Below, piece by piece: positions 7,251 to 18,063 of a stretch of DNA of 64,000 nucleotides. This stretch comes from Thalassospira sp. ER-Se-21-Dark (GTDB lineage Bacteria > Pseudomonadota > Alphaproteobacteria > Rhodospirillales > Thalassospiraceae). The stretch lies in the NCBI RefSeq assembly GCF_017922435.1, contig NZ_VDEZ01000002.1, forward strand, positions 248,001 to 312,000, in the 5' to 3' direction. A model generated the notes under the pieces. That model made no database searches. It was not told the origin of the DNA and saw nothing but the letters and a program-made list of their open reading frames with translations. The position numbers and the translations under genes were made by a program. Every line of letters begins with the position of its first letter. Within the stretch, counting starts at the first letter, position 1.

Positions 7251-10028
7251 TTACACCTCCTGCTTTTTGAGAAGCAGCATCGAAAGCACGGTCAATGCCG
7301 GGAAGAAGACCAGAAGGCTGATCAGTTCAGGATAAAGCTCTGCAAAGCCAAGCGCCTTGGTAAAGGTGCCGACACTAATCGACATGAAATGTGATGTCGG
7401 AATGATGGTTGAAAGCAAGACGGGCACACCTTCAAGGCTTGATACCGGCTGCATCATCCCCGAAAACATCACGGACGGCACCATGGTCGCAATTGCCGTC
7501 CCGAAAAGGGCCGCGATTTGTGTGTTGGTAAAGGACGAAATCAAAAGCCCCAGGCCGGTCGTCGCTGTGACAAACAGGATCGCCCCGATCAGAAGGGTAA
7601 GGCCATTGCCAAGCAATGGCACCTCAAACCAGAACAGCGCCATCGCGCTCATCAGGAAAAAGTTGATCAGACCCAGCCCGATATAGGGCAACTGTTTGCC
7701 CCACAAAAACTCAAGCTTGGAAACCGGGGTGACATAAAGGTTGGTGATTGATCCCAATTCCTTTTCGCGCACCACGCCGACCGCCATCAAAACCGCTGGA
7801 ATAAACATCAACAGCAACGCAATCACGGATGGCACCATGGCATAGATGCTTTTGAAATCCTGATTATAGCGATAACGCGTCTCGATACGCATCGGCAGGC
7901 CCATATCCGCACTGCCAATCTCGCGTTTAAGATGTTCGCTTAAATACCGCTGATGAATGCCTTCGACATAGCCATGAATGGTTTCGGCGCGAAACGGCAT
8001 GGAGCCGTCAATAAACGCCCCGATTTCCGGGCTGGCCCCGCGACCAACATCGCGCCCGAAGCCGGGCGGGATTTCAATCGCCAGCGTGATCTCGCCCGAC
8101 AGCATCCGGGCTTCAAGGTCGTCAATACTGGCAAGCGGTTCTTGTTCCTCGAAATAGCGCGATCCCGAAAGGTTTTCGATATAGGTGCGGCTTTCCTGGC
8201 TGCGGTCACGGTCCAGCACCGCATAGGTCAGGTTTTCAACATCAAATGTAATGCCCCAGCCAAATACCGGCATCAGGATAGCGGTGCCAATCAAGGCAAA
8301 CATCAACCGGATCGGATCGCGCACCAGTTCCATGGTCTCGCGCAGCGAATAGGCCCATAACCGCCGGAAACTGAACAGGGACGCATGGGCTGGCTTCCAG
8401 TCGCCCTTGGCAGTGTCATCATTGGCAAGCGTCTCCTGCGGGGCAGGGGGAGAAGTGGCTTCCTCTTCACTGCCATCTGCTTCCTCAAGATGGCTGATAA
8501 AGGCTTCTTCCAGTGTGTCGCAGCCGCGCCCCCGGGTGATCGCATCGGGCGTATCGCTGATCAAAACCTTGCCCGCATGCATCAGCGAAATGCGATCACA
8601 TCGCTCCGCCTCGTTCATGAAGTGGGTGGAAATGAAAATCGTCACCCCCTGATCACGCGAAAGCTCGACCAGCAATTCCCAGAACCCGTCACGTGCGACC
8701 GGATCAACGCCCGATGTCGGCTCGTCCAAAATCAGGATTTCCGGGCTGTGAATGATCGCAACCGCCAGCGACAGGCGTTGGCGCACGCCAAGCGGCAACC
8801 GTTCGCTCAGATCTTCAAGATAGGGGCCAAGCCCGAACCGCTCGGAAAGCGCGTCAATCCGGGATTTGATCTTGTCCTTGGGGATGTGAAACAGATGCGC
8901 ATGCAGCTCAAGGTTCTGCATCACGGTCAGTTCGGAATACAGCGAAAAGGCCTGGCTCATATAGCCAACCCGGTTACGCAGTGCGATATCCTTGCCATCG
9001 ACCGGCTTGCCAAACAGCTCGGCTGTGCCCTCGGTCGCATTCAAAAGCCCGGTCAGCATCTTCATGGTCGTGGTCTTGCCACAGCCATTTGATCCGAGAA
9101 ATCCGAAAATCTCGCCTTTTTCAATCCGGAAGCTGACATCATCGACCGCGGTAAAATCACCAAATTTCTTGGTCAGATGTTCGGCAACGATGGCGGGCGT
9201 ATCGCCATGAATGGTGCGTTCGGGAATGCTCAGTTCATGATGGTCTTTGCGTTGGTCTTCGGGCAGAAGCGCAATAAAGGCCGCCTCAAGCGTTTCCGAT
9301 CCGGTGCGTTGCAAAATCTCGTCCGCCGTGCCGGTCGCCAGCACCTTGCCATCATTCATCGCAATCAACCGGTCAAAGCGTGCGGCCTCGTCCATATAGG
9401 CGGTGGCAACCAGAACCGTCATGTCGCTTTGGGTTTCGCGGATGGCATCAATCAACTGCCAGAATTGCTGACGCGACAGGGGATCAACACCGGTGGTCGG
9501 TTCATCAAGGATCAGGATATCGGGATCATGGATCAGCGCGCAGCACAGACCAAGTTTCTGCTTCATCCCGCCCGAAAGCTTGCCTGCCGGGCGCTCGGTA
9601 AAGGGATCAAGCCCCGTCGCGGCGACCAGCCGTGCAATGCGTTCATCGCGCTCACGCTTGCCCTGACCAAACAGGCGACCAAAAAATGCGAGGTTCTCGC
9701 GCACCGTCAGATCCATATACAGGTTCTTGCCAAGCCCCTGGGGCATATAGGCAATACGCGGCAGGATCGCGTTGCGGTGCTTGGCGTCCTTCATGGATCC
9801 GCCAAGCGTTTCGACGGTGCCGTCCTGCACCTTGCGCGCCCCCGATATCAGGGCCAGCGCACTTGATTTGCCCACACCATCGGGGCCGATAAAGCCGACC
9901 GTCTGCCCGACCGGAATTTCAAGGCTGATACCATCAAGGGCGGTGACCTTGCCATAGCGGTGCGACACCGCTTCAAGGCGCACGGCAATCTGATCCGTTT
10001 GGTTTGTGGTCTCGGTGTTTTGCACCAT
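7251..10028 (-). CDS. ABC transporter ATPase-ATPase-permease fusion (RbbA-like)
   Basis: A 925-residue fusion of two ATP-binding domains and one ABC-2 permease. The first has Walker A GPDGVGKS at 48-55 and signature LSGGMKQ. The second, from about residue 270, has GSNGCGKTT and a degenerate signature LPLGVRQ in place of LSGGQ. A linker follows, then a permease with an N-terminal membrane segment near 575, a periplasmic domain and five C-terminal membrane segments. This order is that of RbbA/YhiH. The altered second signature suggests that one of the two ATP sites may be weak. It is translated after the HlyD-like gene with an 11-base gap. Confidence 0.9.
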   Translation of the reverse strand: MVQNTETTNQTDQIAVRLEAVSHRYGKVTALDGISLEIPVGQTVGFIGPDGVGKSSALALISGARKVQDGTVETLGGSMKDAKHRNAILPRIAYMPQGLGKNLYMDLTVRENLAFFGRLFGQGKRERDERIARLVAATGLDPFTERPAGKLSGGMKQKLGLCCALIHDPDILILDEPTTGVDPLSRQQFWQLIDAIRETQSDMTVLVATAYMDEAARFDRLIAMNDGKVLATGTADEILQRTGSETLEAAFIALLPEDQRKDHHELSIPERTIHGDTPAIVAEHLTKKFGDFTAVDDVSFRIEKGEIFGFLGSNGCGKTTTMKMLTGLLNATEGTAELFGKPVDGKDIALRNRVGYMSQAFSLYSELTVMQNLELHAHLFHIPKDKIKSRIDALSERFGLGPYLEDLSERLPLGVRQRLSLAVAIIHSPEILILDEPTSGVDPVARDGFWELLVELSRDQGVTIFISTHFMNEAERCDRISLMHAGKVLISDTPDAITRGRGCDTLEEAFISHLEEADGSEEEATSPPAPQETLANDDTAKGDWKPAHASLFSFRRLWAYSLRETMELVRDPIRLMFALIGTAILMPVFGWGITFDVENLTYAVLDRDRSQESRTYIENLSGSRYFEEQEPLASIDDLEARMLSGEITLAIEIPPGFGRDVGRGASPEIGAFIDGSMPFRAETIHGYVEGIHQRYLSEHLKREIGSADMGLPMRIETRYRYNQDFKSIYAMVPSVIALLLMFIPAVLMAVGVVREKELGSITNLYVTPVSKLEFLWGKQLPYIGLGLINFFLMSAMALFWFEVPLLGNGLTLLIGAILFVTATTGLGLLISSFTNTQIAALFGTAIATMVPSVMFSGMMQPVSSLEGVPVLLSTIIPTSHFMSISVGTFTKALGFAELYPELISLLVFFPALTVLSMLLLKKQEV

Positions 10029-10039
10029 TGCGCGGCGCT

Positions 10040-11050
10040 CTATTGCCCGGCCTGACGCAGGGTCGCGTCATCGGGAACATTCGGCGCAAAACCATCCGGC
10101 CAGTTATTATGATCAGCCAGCATGACATAGGCTTCACCGGGCAGGCCGGTTTTCACCCGTTTGATATGCTTGGTCAGCAATTCCGGATCGATCCGCACCT
10201 TGACGCGAAACATCAGTTTGTCGCGTTCTGCCCGTGTTTCGACCTCTCGCGGGGTGAATTGCGCATCATCGGCGACGAACGATACCTTGGCCGGGATGAC
10301 AACGCTTGGCGCGGCATCCAGAATGATCCGTGCTTCATTGCCAACAAAGGCCAGCCCCGCCTGACGGGTCGGCAGGAACACATTCATATAGACATCGGTC
10401 AGATCAATCATCGTGATCACCGGCCCGCCACCAGCCAGAACCTCGCCCGGTTCGGCAAGGCGATATTGCACCCGGCCATCGCGCGGGGCCTTAAGGACCG
10501 AATCATCAATCTGAACTTCAATGCCGTCCAGCTCGGCCGATGCGGCAGCCACATTCAGGCGCGAGCTGGTCAGGCGCGCCTTGGCGGCGGTCAGGGCCGC
10601 CTTGGCAATGTCGCGATCCGCGCGGCGCTGATCGACTTCCTGTTGGGAAATGTTGTTGTTTTTCACAAGCTCTTCGGCGCGGGAAAGCTGCTGCTCGGCC
10701 AGGGAAAGCTCGCTTTCGCGCTGCACGATCTGGGCCTGGGCCTCGGCAATGCCCTGTTCAGCACTCGCGACTTCCGCACGGGCACGGGCGCGGCTGGCCA
10801 TCAGTTCGGCGGTATCCATGCGCGCCAATACCTGTCCACGGGTGACCTGATCGCCTTCTTCGACCAGGACTTCTTCCACCCGACCGGCATATTTGGTCGC
10901 CACCCGGATTTCCTCGGCCTCAATCCGGCCATTGCCTGATGCGATATAGTCAGGCAGGTCTGATTGCTGTGCCTGCCAATAGGCATATCCACCCCCGGCG
11001 GCAGCGGCAATCACCACAAGAACGATCAACACGGCACGCAAGCTTTTCAT
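10040..11050 (-). CDS. HlyD-family membrane-fusion protein (YhiI-like)
   Basis: A 336-residue periplasmic adaptor for the ABC-2 pump that follows. The start is the ATG giving [20 protein letters not shown], because it opens with a signal-anchor helix and has GGAG nine bases upstream; a longer frame to 11149 adds 33 unlikely residues. After the helix come a biotinyl-lipoyl-like half ([20 protein letters not shown]), a long alpha-helical hairpin (residues 95-180, rich in Ala, Glu and Gln) and the second lipoyl half with [17 protein letters not shown]. It heads the operon, and its promoter region carries nested palindromes, so the pump is probably under local repressor control. Confidence 0.9.
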   Translation of the reverse strand: MKSLRAVLIVLVVIAAAAGGGYAYWQAQQSDLPDYIASGNGRIEAEEIRVATKYAGRVEEVLVEEGDQVTRGQVLARMDTAELMASRARARAEVASAEQGIAEAQAQIVQRESELSLAEQQLSRAEELVKNNNISQQEVDQRRADRDIAKAALTAAKARLTSSRLNVAAASAELDGIEVQIDDSVLKAPRDGRVQYRLAEPGEVLAGGGPVITMIDLTDVYMNVFLPTRQAGLAFVGNEARIILDAAPSVVIPAKVSFVADDAQFTPREVETRAERDKLMFRVKVRIDPELLTKHIKRVKTGLPGEAYVMLADHNNWPDGFAPNVPDDATLRQAGQ

Positions 11051-11132
11051 TCCATTCTCCGACGACGGGGCGGACCAAAGCAGGGCGCAGGGACAGGGCA
11101 CTGCGCGACGCAACTTGGTCAACAATTTCAAC

Positions 11133-11167
11133 GAGTATTGCTCTTGCAATTGTGCAACGCAATACTC
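11133..11167. promoter_or_regulatory. Nested palindromic operator upstream of the efflux operon
   Basis: GAGTATTG (11133-11140) and CAATACTC (11160-11167) form a perfect inverted repeat. A second one, TTGCA-ATTG-TGCAA (11144-11157), lies inside it. It sits about 80 bases upstream of the hlyD-like start. A TetR- or MerR-type repressor site is the simplest reading, though no cognate regulator gene is adjacent. Confidence 0.5.
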
Positions 11168-11334
11168 TCTGGAATGATCCTAGATGATTGAGATTGGCCG
11201 GGCTTTGATGTTGCGCAATCTTTTTTGAAAACCAATCACCTGTTTCAGACGTTTAAGTGAATGGTTGCGATTGTTCCGCTCGTTTCGGCTATATTGCGCG
11301 ACGCCTCATTTGTTTTCAAAGGATTGTCTGTCCG

Positions 11335-12459
11335 GTGCTGTTTTTTCACATCAATGTCGCTCTTGCCTGTTTGTATGTTCTTGTGCGTCACGTGCGCTAT
11401 CTGGCATGGCCGCGCTGGGCAAAGATCACCTTTGGCGTGCTTTTGCTGATCGGATCCCATCATCATCTCTATTCCCGCATCGCTTTTGGCAGCATGTTCT
11501 TGCCGGAATTCCCGCAGCCGATTGTTGTCGCCTTCAACGTGGCATTCGGCGTGATTTTCTTCCTGGTGTGGTTCCAACTCGCCTATGACCTGATCGGTCT
11601 TTTGCTGCGCTGGGTGATCCTGCGCCGCAAGCAGCACCCGCCCAAAATCCTGCGCACCGTCATGTCATTCGCGGCCATCGCATTGGCCTGCTTTGGCGTG
11701 GCAGAAGGCATGCGCGTACCCGACGTCAAGGAAATGGATGTCACCATCCGTGACCTGCCTGACAGTTTTGATGGCTATCGCATTGTCCAGCTCACCGACC
11801 TTCATATCAGCAAGCTCTATGAACGCCCGTGGGTGGCGGAGGTGGTTGAAAAAACCAATGCCCTTGAGCCGGACCTGATCGTGATCACCGGCGATCTGAT
11901 CGATGGTGAATTGCCGCTGCGCTATGATGATGTGCAGCCGCTTCATGATCTTGTCGCCCCTGATGGCGTCATCACCATTCCGGGCAATCACGAATACTAT
12001 TTCGGCTATGAAAACTGGATGCGCCACTATGGCGGGCTCAATATGCTGACCCTTGAAAACGACCATATCGTTCTCGATCGCGATGGGGGGCAACTGACCA
12101 TCGCCGGCGTCACCGACCTTCGTGCTGGCAACACGGACCGCCCTGAACCCGATGTTGCCAAGGCACTGGAAGGCCGCCCGGAAAACGCCCCGGTAATCCT
12201 GCTTGATCATCAACCGAAAATGGCCCGTGATGCCGCACCACTGGGTGTCGATCTGCAACTTTCCGGCCATACCCATGGCGGCATGGTATGGGGCTTTGAC
12301 AATATCGTTGCCATGCTCAATGGCGGCTTTGTATCGGGCATGTATGACATCGAGGACATGCAGCTTTACGTCAATAACGGCACCGCCCAATGGCCGGGCT
12401 TCGCCATCCGGGTCGGCGTGCCCGGCGAACTCACCGTGATCACGCTCCGCAAGGGCTAG
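11335..12459 (+). CDS. Membrane metallophosphoesterase (YkuE/YaeI-like)
   Basis: A 374-residue protein with three or four N-terminal membrane segments (to about residue 125), then a calcineurin-like phosphoesterase domain facing the outside of the inner membrane. Metal ligands are in the motifs LTDLHIS, ITGDLIDG, PGNHEYYFG and SGHTHGG. Relatives act on lipid or small-molecule phosphoesters. I place the start at GTG 11335 because the coding frame further upstream lacks family-like sequence and AAAGGA lies before it; an in-frame ATG at 11257 is possible. It stands alone and ends at a strong terminator. Confidence 0.8.
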   Translation: MLFFHINVALACLYVLVRHVRYLAWPRWAKITFGVLLLIGSHHHLYSRIAFGSMFLPEFPQPIVVAFNVAFGVIFFLVWFQLAYDLIGLLLRWVILRRKQHPPKILRTVMSFAAIALACFGVAEGMRVPDVKEMDVTIRDLPDSFDGYRIVQLTDLHISKLYERPWVAEVVEKTNALEPDLIVITGDLIDGELPLRYDDVQPLHDLVAPDGVITIPGNHEYYFGYENWMRHYGGLNMLTLENDHIVLDRDGGQLTIAGVTDLRAGNTDRPEPDVAKALEGRPENAPVILLDHQPKMARDAAPLGVDLQLSGHTHGGMVWGFDNIVAMLNGGFVSGMYDIEDMQLYVNNGTAQWPGFAIRVGVPGELTVITLRKG

Positions 12460-12466
12460 AATAAAG

Positions 12467-12498
12467 AACGGCGTCCCGAGACATCAGGACGCCGTTTT
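12467..12498 (+). terminator. Rho-independent terminator
   Basis: AACGGCGTCC pairs perfectly with GGACGCCGTT, with a ten-base loop and a run of T. It lies between convergent genes (metallophosphoesterase and dgdA) and, with A residues on its other side, probably works in both directions. Confidence 0.85.
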
Positions 12499-12540
12499 CC
12501 GTGCGGTGGCACAAGGGGAGGGGCGAGAAGTTGTTAGGTC

Positions 12541-13890
<1,350 letters not shown>

Positions 13891-13917
13891 CTATCTTGTG
13901 GCGCGAAAGCGGTAAAA

Positions 13918-13944
13918 TTGATAATGCTTGCACTCCGGTATCAA
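13918..13944. promoter_or_regulatory. LysR-type operator between dgdA and dgdR
   Basis: TTGATA and TATCAA form a perfect inverted repeat with a 15-base spacer in the 129-base divergent intergenic region, and the outer T and A fit the T-N11-A style of LysR sites. It probably binds DgdR to control both genes. Confidence 0.6.
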
Positions 13945-13977
13945 AAATATTGATGGCTGTAATGGACGGAGCCCCGC

Positions 13978-14853
13978 ATGCAGGCGCTGCTTGATCTCAA
14001 ACTGCTAACAACCTTTGTTCGCGCCGCCCATGCTGGCACACTCAGTGCGGCTGCCATTCAGGTCGGGCGCACCCAGTCAACTGTGACCATGCAGATCCAG
14101 CGACTTGAAGATGCCCTGGGTCAAAGCCTTTTTCATCGGTCGGGCAGTGGCGTGCGGTTGACCGGGGCGGGGGAGCGGTTTCTGGGCTATGCCGAACGCA
14201 TCTTGCGCCTGCACGATGATGCGGTCTCAAGCTTTTCCGATCAGGGATTGCGCGGTGCCATCACCTTTGGCTGCCCCGAAGATTATCTGATTGCCTTTTT
14301 CCCGGCCTTGCTCAAAAGTTTTGGCGCGATCCATCGCGATATTGAAATCCGGGTGGTGTCGGCCCCGACGCCGGAATTGCAGAAACTCCTGCATGCGCGC
14401 CAGATCGACATGGCGCTGGTCTCCACCCCGGATATAACGCCCGGCGGTGACTTTATCCGCACCGAACAACTCGCCTGGGTCGGTAGCAAACCGACGCTGG
14501 AACTGCATGATTTCAACCAGAATACCGATCCGCAAAGCCCGATCCCGCTGGCACTGGCCGCCGCCAACGCCCTTGATCATCGATCCGCCCGTGATGCGAT
14601 GGAAAGTGCGAAGCTGCCCTACCAGATCGCCTACGCCAGCAACAGCCTGGCGGGTTTGATTGCGGTGACGCGCTCGGGCCTCGCCATCAGTGTGATGATG
14701 CAAAAGGCGGTGCCGAGCGATCTTTTCATCCTGAAATCGCCGCTGCCACCCTTGCCGAAACTGGGCCTGCGCGTCCTGAAATCCGAAATTAATCCAAGCC
14801 CGGCGATGGACGCGTTTGCCGATCACATCACCAAGATGCTGCCGTTTCTTTGA
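13978..14853 (+). CDS. dgdR: LysR-family regulator of dgdA
   Basis: A 291-residue LysR-type transcription factor. The N-terminal winged helix-turn-helix is LDLKLLTTFVRAAHAGTLSAAA followed by VGRTQSTVTMQIQRLE. The effector-binding domain starts near residue 92 (GAITFGCPEDYL). It is divergent from the dialkylglycine decarboxylase gene and shares the operator at 13918-13944, so it is most likely the activator or repressor responding to dialkylglycines. The gene ends 18 bases before the stop of the convergent FadR-type regulator. Confidence 0.85.
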   Translation: MQALLDLKLLTTFVRAAHAGTLSAAAIQVGRTQSTVTMQIQRLEDALGQSLFHRSGSGVRLTGAGERFLGYAERILRLHDDAVSSFSDQGLRGAITFGCPEDYLIAFFPALLKSFGAIHRDIEIRVVSAPTPELQKLLHARQIDMALVSTPDITPGGDFIRTEQLAWVGSKPTLELHDFNQNTDPQSPIPLALAAANALDHRSARDAMESAKLPYQIAYASNSLAGLIAVTRSGLAISVMMQKAVPSDLFILKSPLPPLPKLGLRVLKSEINPSPAMDAFADHITKMLPFL

Positions 14854-14871
14854 TGTAGGCGGTGGAGGAGA

Positions 14872-15561
14872 CTACGTCTGCAACCCGGCACAGCGTGCGG
14901 TGTTGCGGACGTGGGCCTGCATTTCGCGCCGGGCGCGTTCGGCGTCATTGTCGCGCAGCGCTTTGATGATTTTGCGGTGCTCGCCGATGGATGCGCGCAT
15001 GCGTTCGGGATCGGTGATCGGGATCGGCTGGCGCTGGGTTTCGGTGATCTTGTCGCGCACCGCCTGATAAAGTTCGCGCATCATGCTGTTGGAGCATGCC
15101 TCAACAATCGTTGCGTGGAATTCCAGATCGGCCTCGACATTGGCAATCAGGTCCTGTTCTGCCCAGCATTTTTCCATGCGGTTGGTGGCGTCTTCCATCG
15201 CCTCAAGCTGCGTTGCAGTCAGGCGTCCACAGGCCAGCGCCGCGATTTCACTTTCCAAGATCATGCGCGTCTGGAACACGTCAAAAACACTGTGGCTTTC
15301 CGAATAGCGCCACGGTGCCATGTCGGCCTTGGCGCGGCTGGCAGGGTCGGTCACAAAGGTGCCGCGCCCGGCTTCGGTCTTGATCAGGCCAAGTGTTTCA
15401 AGGGTCAGAAGTGCTTCGCGCAAGGAAGCCCGGGAAATGCCGAATTTCTGCGCGAATTCGCGCTGGGATGGGATTTTGTCGCCCGGGGTCAGTTCGCCAT
15501 TCTGGATCATGTCCTGAATTTGGCGTGCGACCGTTTGCGGCAGCGGCGTGCGGTTGAACAT
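14872..15561 (-). CDS. GntR/FadR-family regulator (FCD domain)
   Basis: A 229-residue regulator. The N-terminal winged helix-turn-helix (residues 8-75) has the typical GDKIPSQREFAQKFGISRASLREALLTL. The C-terminal FCD effector domain contains metal-ligand-type residues (Asp in VFDVFQTR, His in LEFHATIVEA, His in IGEHRKIIKAL). It is divergent from the ABC transporter, aminotransferase and dihydropyrimidinase operon at 15738-20760. A FadR-style palindrome lies in the gap, so it is the likely substrate-responsive repressor of that operon. Confidence 0.88.
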   Translation of the reverse strand: MFNRTPLPQTVARQIQDMIQNGELTPGDKIPSQREFAQKFGISRASLREALLTLETLGLIKTEAGRGTFVTDPASRAKADMAPWRYSESHSVFDVFQTRMILESEIAALACGRLTATQLEAMEDATNRMEKCWAEQDLIANVEADLEFHATIVEACSNSMMRELYQAVRDKITETQRQPIPITDPERMRASIGEHRKIIKALRDNDAERARREMQAHVRNTARCAGLQT

Positions 15562-15675
15562 TCCCTCGTGTCCTTCTTGTGTATTTTTTGCTCAGTTGTC
15601 GGTATCAAAGCAAATCTGACTCATTTTTGCACAAACAATCTTGCGCGTATCATCCAAATATGTTTGTCTGGCCTG

Positions 15676-15699
15676 ACTGGTCTGACCAGTTAGACCAGA
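15676..15699. promoter_or_regulatory. FadR-type operator, overlapping palindromes
   Basis: ACTGGTC-T-GACCAGT (15676-15690) is a perfect palindrome of the TGGTC/GACCA class bound by FadR-type GntR proteins. A partly overlapping second half-site, TAGACCAGA, follows (15691-15699). It lies 39-62 bases upstream of the solute-binding protein start and about 115 bases from the regulator start, which suits control of both. Confidence 0.7.
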
Positions 15700-15737
15700 A
15701 GTATCTCAGGGTAGGCTAAAAACACAAGGAAATCATA

Positions 15738-16535
15738 ATGAAGTTTCTCAACTTTCTGACGTCCAGCGTCGTTGGCGGCGTTCTTGCCGTGTCCTCACTG
15801 GCATCCGCAAACGCAGCAGACCTGACCGTTGGTGCCAATATCGGCAACGTGCCGTGGGAATTCGAAGAAGCTGACGGCACCGTGGTCGGTTTCGAAGTCG
15901 ATCTCGTCAATGAAATCGCAAGCCGCCTTGGCAAGTCGGTCGAGTTTGTGAACATCCCGTTCAACGGACTGTTCCCGGCGGTCCAGTCGGGCCGCATCGA
16001 CATGGCAGTATCCTCGATCACCATCACCGACAAGCGCCTTGAGTCTGTGACCTTCGCACAGCCTTATTACGACAGTGACCAGTCCCTGACCGCCACCGCA
16101 GAAGGCGGTGTGACCGGCCTGGCTACCATGGATGGCAAGGTTGTTGGTGTTGATACCGGATCCACAGGCGATATGTGGGTCACCGCAAATGGCGGCGAAT
16201 ACGGCATTGCCGATGTCCGCCGTTACGAAGGCCTGTCACCGGCCATGCTTGATCTGCAAGCCGGTCGTATTGACGGCTATATCAGCGACATCCCGGCATT
16301 GCTCTATTACGTCAAGGACAAGCCGGCCCTTAAAGTGGTCGAACGCATCACGACCGGTGAAAAATACTCGATCATGTTTAACAAGGATGCGGCACTCGCA
16401 ACCGAAGTTAACGACGTTATCACCGAGCTGAAAAAAGAAGGCTTCATCGCCGGTCTGCATGAAACCTGGTTCGGTGCAACGCCAGAAGACACCACCTCGA
16501 CCGTCAAGGTCCTCGATATGCCGACCCTTAAATAA
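15738..16535 (+). CDS. Amino-acid-type ABC transporter solute-binding protein
   Basis: A 265-residue periplasmic binding protein of family 3 (polar amino acid type). The signal peptide is residues 1-24 (cut after ANA). The mature protein has VGANIGNVPWEFEEADGTVVGFEVDLVNEIASRLG, the family opening, with an aromatic and acidic pocket segment. It is first in the operon with permease and ATPase. Later genes encode a class V aminotransferase and a dihydropyrimidinase, so the imported solute may be a cyclic ureide or related nitrogen compound; that is inference. Confidence 0.9.
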   Translation: MKFLNFLTSSVVGGVLAVSSLASANAADLTVGANIGNVPWEFEEADGTVVGFEVDLVNEIASRLGKSVEFVNIPFNGLFPAVQSGRIDMAVSSITITDKRLESVTFAQPYYDSDQSLTATAEGGVTGLATMDGKVVGVDTGSTGDMWVTANGGEYGIADVRRYEGLSPAMLDLQAGRIDGYISDIPALLYYVKDKPALKVVERITTGEKYSIMFNKDAALATEVNDVITELKKEGFIAGLHETWFGATPEDTTSTVKVLDMPTLK

Positions 16536-16555
16536 TCGCGCATATCGCTGATCAT

Positions 16556-16598
16556 CCCTGCCGATGATGCCAATCCGCTCCCGGTGTCGTCGGCGGGG
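16556..16598 (+). promoter_or_regulatory. Intercistronic hairpin after the binding-protein gene
   Basis: CCCTGCCGA (16556-16564) pairs over nine bases, one of them a wobble, with TCGGCGGGG (16590-16598). There is no T-run. Such hairpins between a binding-protein gene and its permease often stabilise the upstream mRNA so that binding protein is made in excess; that role is inferred from position. Confidence 0.5.
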
Positions 16599-16618
16599 CA
16601 ACCTGACCTGGTGGTAAA

Positions 16619-17290
16619 ATGGATTTATTTTCGACTTTCTTTAACATTCCCGTCCTGATGCAAAGCCTGCCGCAGCTTATGAACGGCTTGCTTGTCACCA
16701 TCGGGATTGGCGCAACCAGCATCATTGCCGGTCTGATCGGCGGGCTGTTTCTGGCCGTGCTGCGGCTCTATGCCGGGCCGGTCGTGACCGGGCTTGTGCG
16801 GGCCTATATCGATGTCTTCCGCTCGATCCCGCTTCTGGTGTTGCTGATTATTGTTTATTACGCGCTGCCCTTTGTTGGCGTTCGCCTCTCGCCCTTCTTC
16901 TCGGCCGTAACAGCCCTGACACTGGTCTCGTCGGCCTATACCGCCGAGATTTTCCGTGCCGGGATCGAAGCCATCCCCAAGGGTCAGTTCGAAGCCTCAA
17001 GCGCGTTGGGTCTTTCAAACCGCTACATCATGACCGATGTCATCCTGCCCCAGGCGATCCGCATCGTCATCCCGCCGCTGACCAATAACTGCATCAATGT
17101 GCTCAAGGACACCGCACTGGCATCGGTTGTTGCCATGCCCGACCTGCTCAAACAGGCGACCCAGGCACAGGCGCTTTCCGCCAACCCGACGCCGCTGATC
17201 GGCGCTGCCGTGATCTATCTGATCCTGCTGCTGCCGATGGTGCGCTATGTCGCGCATCTTGAAAAACGTTTTAGCCGCGGGAGAGCCTGA
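16619..17290 (+). CDS. Amino-acid-type ABC transporter permease
   Basis: A 223-residue inner-membrane permease of the HisMQ/GlnP type with about five membrane helices. The EAA loop that contacts the ATPase is [32 protein letters not shown]. Only one permease gene is present, so it probably works as a homodimer. Its stop overlaps the ATG of the following ATPase gene, a sign of coupled translation. Confidence 0.9.
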   Translation: MDLFSTFFNIPVLMQSLPQLMNGLLVTIGIGATSIIAGLIGGLFLAVLRLYAGPVVTGLVRAYIDVFRSIPLLVLLIIVYYALPFVGVRLSPFFSAVTALTLVSSAYTAEIFRAGIEAIPKGQFEASSALGLSNRYIMTDVILPQAIRIVIPPLTNNCINVLKDTALASVVAMPDLLKQATQAQALSANPTPLIGAAVIYLILLLPMVRYVAHLEKRFSRGRA

Positions 17291-18030
17291 TGAAAGCGCC
17301 ATTGATCAAAATTTCCAACCTGCGCAAGACCTATGGCCAGTTCGTGGCCCTGCACGGCATTGATCTTGATATCGAACAAGGCGAAGTGCTGTGCGTCGTC
17401 GGCCCGTCGGGTTCCGGCAAATCAACCCTGATCCGCTGCATCAACCATCTCGAACCGTTTGAGGACGGCAGCGAAATCACCGTCGATGGCATTCCGGTGC
17501 GCCCCGGTCCCGATCTGGATCAGGTCCGGGCTGAAGTCGGCATGGTGTTTCAGTCGTTCAACCTGTTTCCGCACATGACCGTGCTGCGCAATGTCATGCT
17601 GGCCCCGATCCGGGTGCGCAAAATGTCAGAGCTTGATGCCGAAAAACGCGCCCGCGATTTGCTTGAGCGTGTCGGCATTTCGGTTCAGGCCGATAAATAT
17701 CCCGCCCAACTATCGGGTGGGCAGCAACAGCGCGTGGCGATTGCCCGGGCTTTGGCCATGGAACCGCGCGTGCTTCTGTTTGATGAACCGACCTCCGCCC
17801 TTGATCCCGAAATGGTGGGCGAGGTTCTCGATGTCATGAAAAAGCTCGCCGGGACCGGGGTCACCATGGTCGTGGTCACCCATGAAATGGGCTTTGCCCG
17901 ACAGGTCGCCGATCGCGTCCTGTTCATGGATGGCGGTGCGATTATCGAGGCCGGAACGCCCAGCGAAATTTTCGATGCCCCCAAGGAAGAACGCACACGG
18001 AACTTCCTCCACGCCGTTCTCGACCATTAA
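17290..18030 (+). CDS. Amino-acid-type ABC transporter ATPase (GlnQ-like)
   Basis: A 246-residue ATPase with Walker [10 protein letters not shown]-loop [10 protein letters not shown], signature LSGGQQQR, Walker B VLLFDEP and the switch His in VVTHEM. Length and motifs are those of GlnQ/HisP proteins. It completes the importer with the genes at 15738 and 16619 and is followed after 33 bases by the aminotransferase gene. Confidence 0.92.
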   Translation: MKAPLIKISNLRKTYGQFVALHGIDLDIEQGEVLCVVGPSGSGKSTLIRCINHLEPFEDGSEITVDGIPVRPGPDLDQVRAEVGMVFQSFNLFPHMTVLRNVMLAPIRVRKMSELDAEKRARDLLERVGISVQADKYPAQLSGGQQQRVAIARALAMEPRVLLFDEPTSALDPEMVGEVLDVMKKLAGTGVTMVVVTHEMGFARQVADRVLFMDGGAIIEAGTPSEIFDAPKEERTRNFLHAVLDH

Positions 18031-18063
18031 AATAAAACAGAAATCTATCGGAGGATGCCTTCA

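Noticed and set aside
6602-7270. Long plus-strand open frames opposite the ABC operon
   Set aside because: They are shadows of the GC-rich minus-strand genes; their translations are rich in Arg, His and Gly without domain features.
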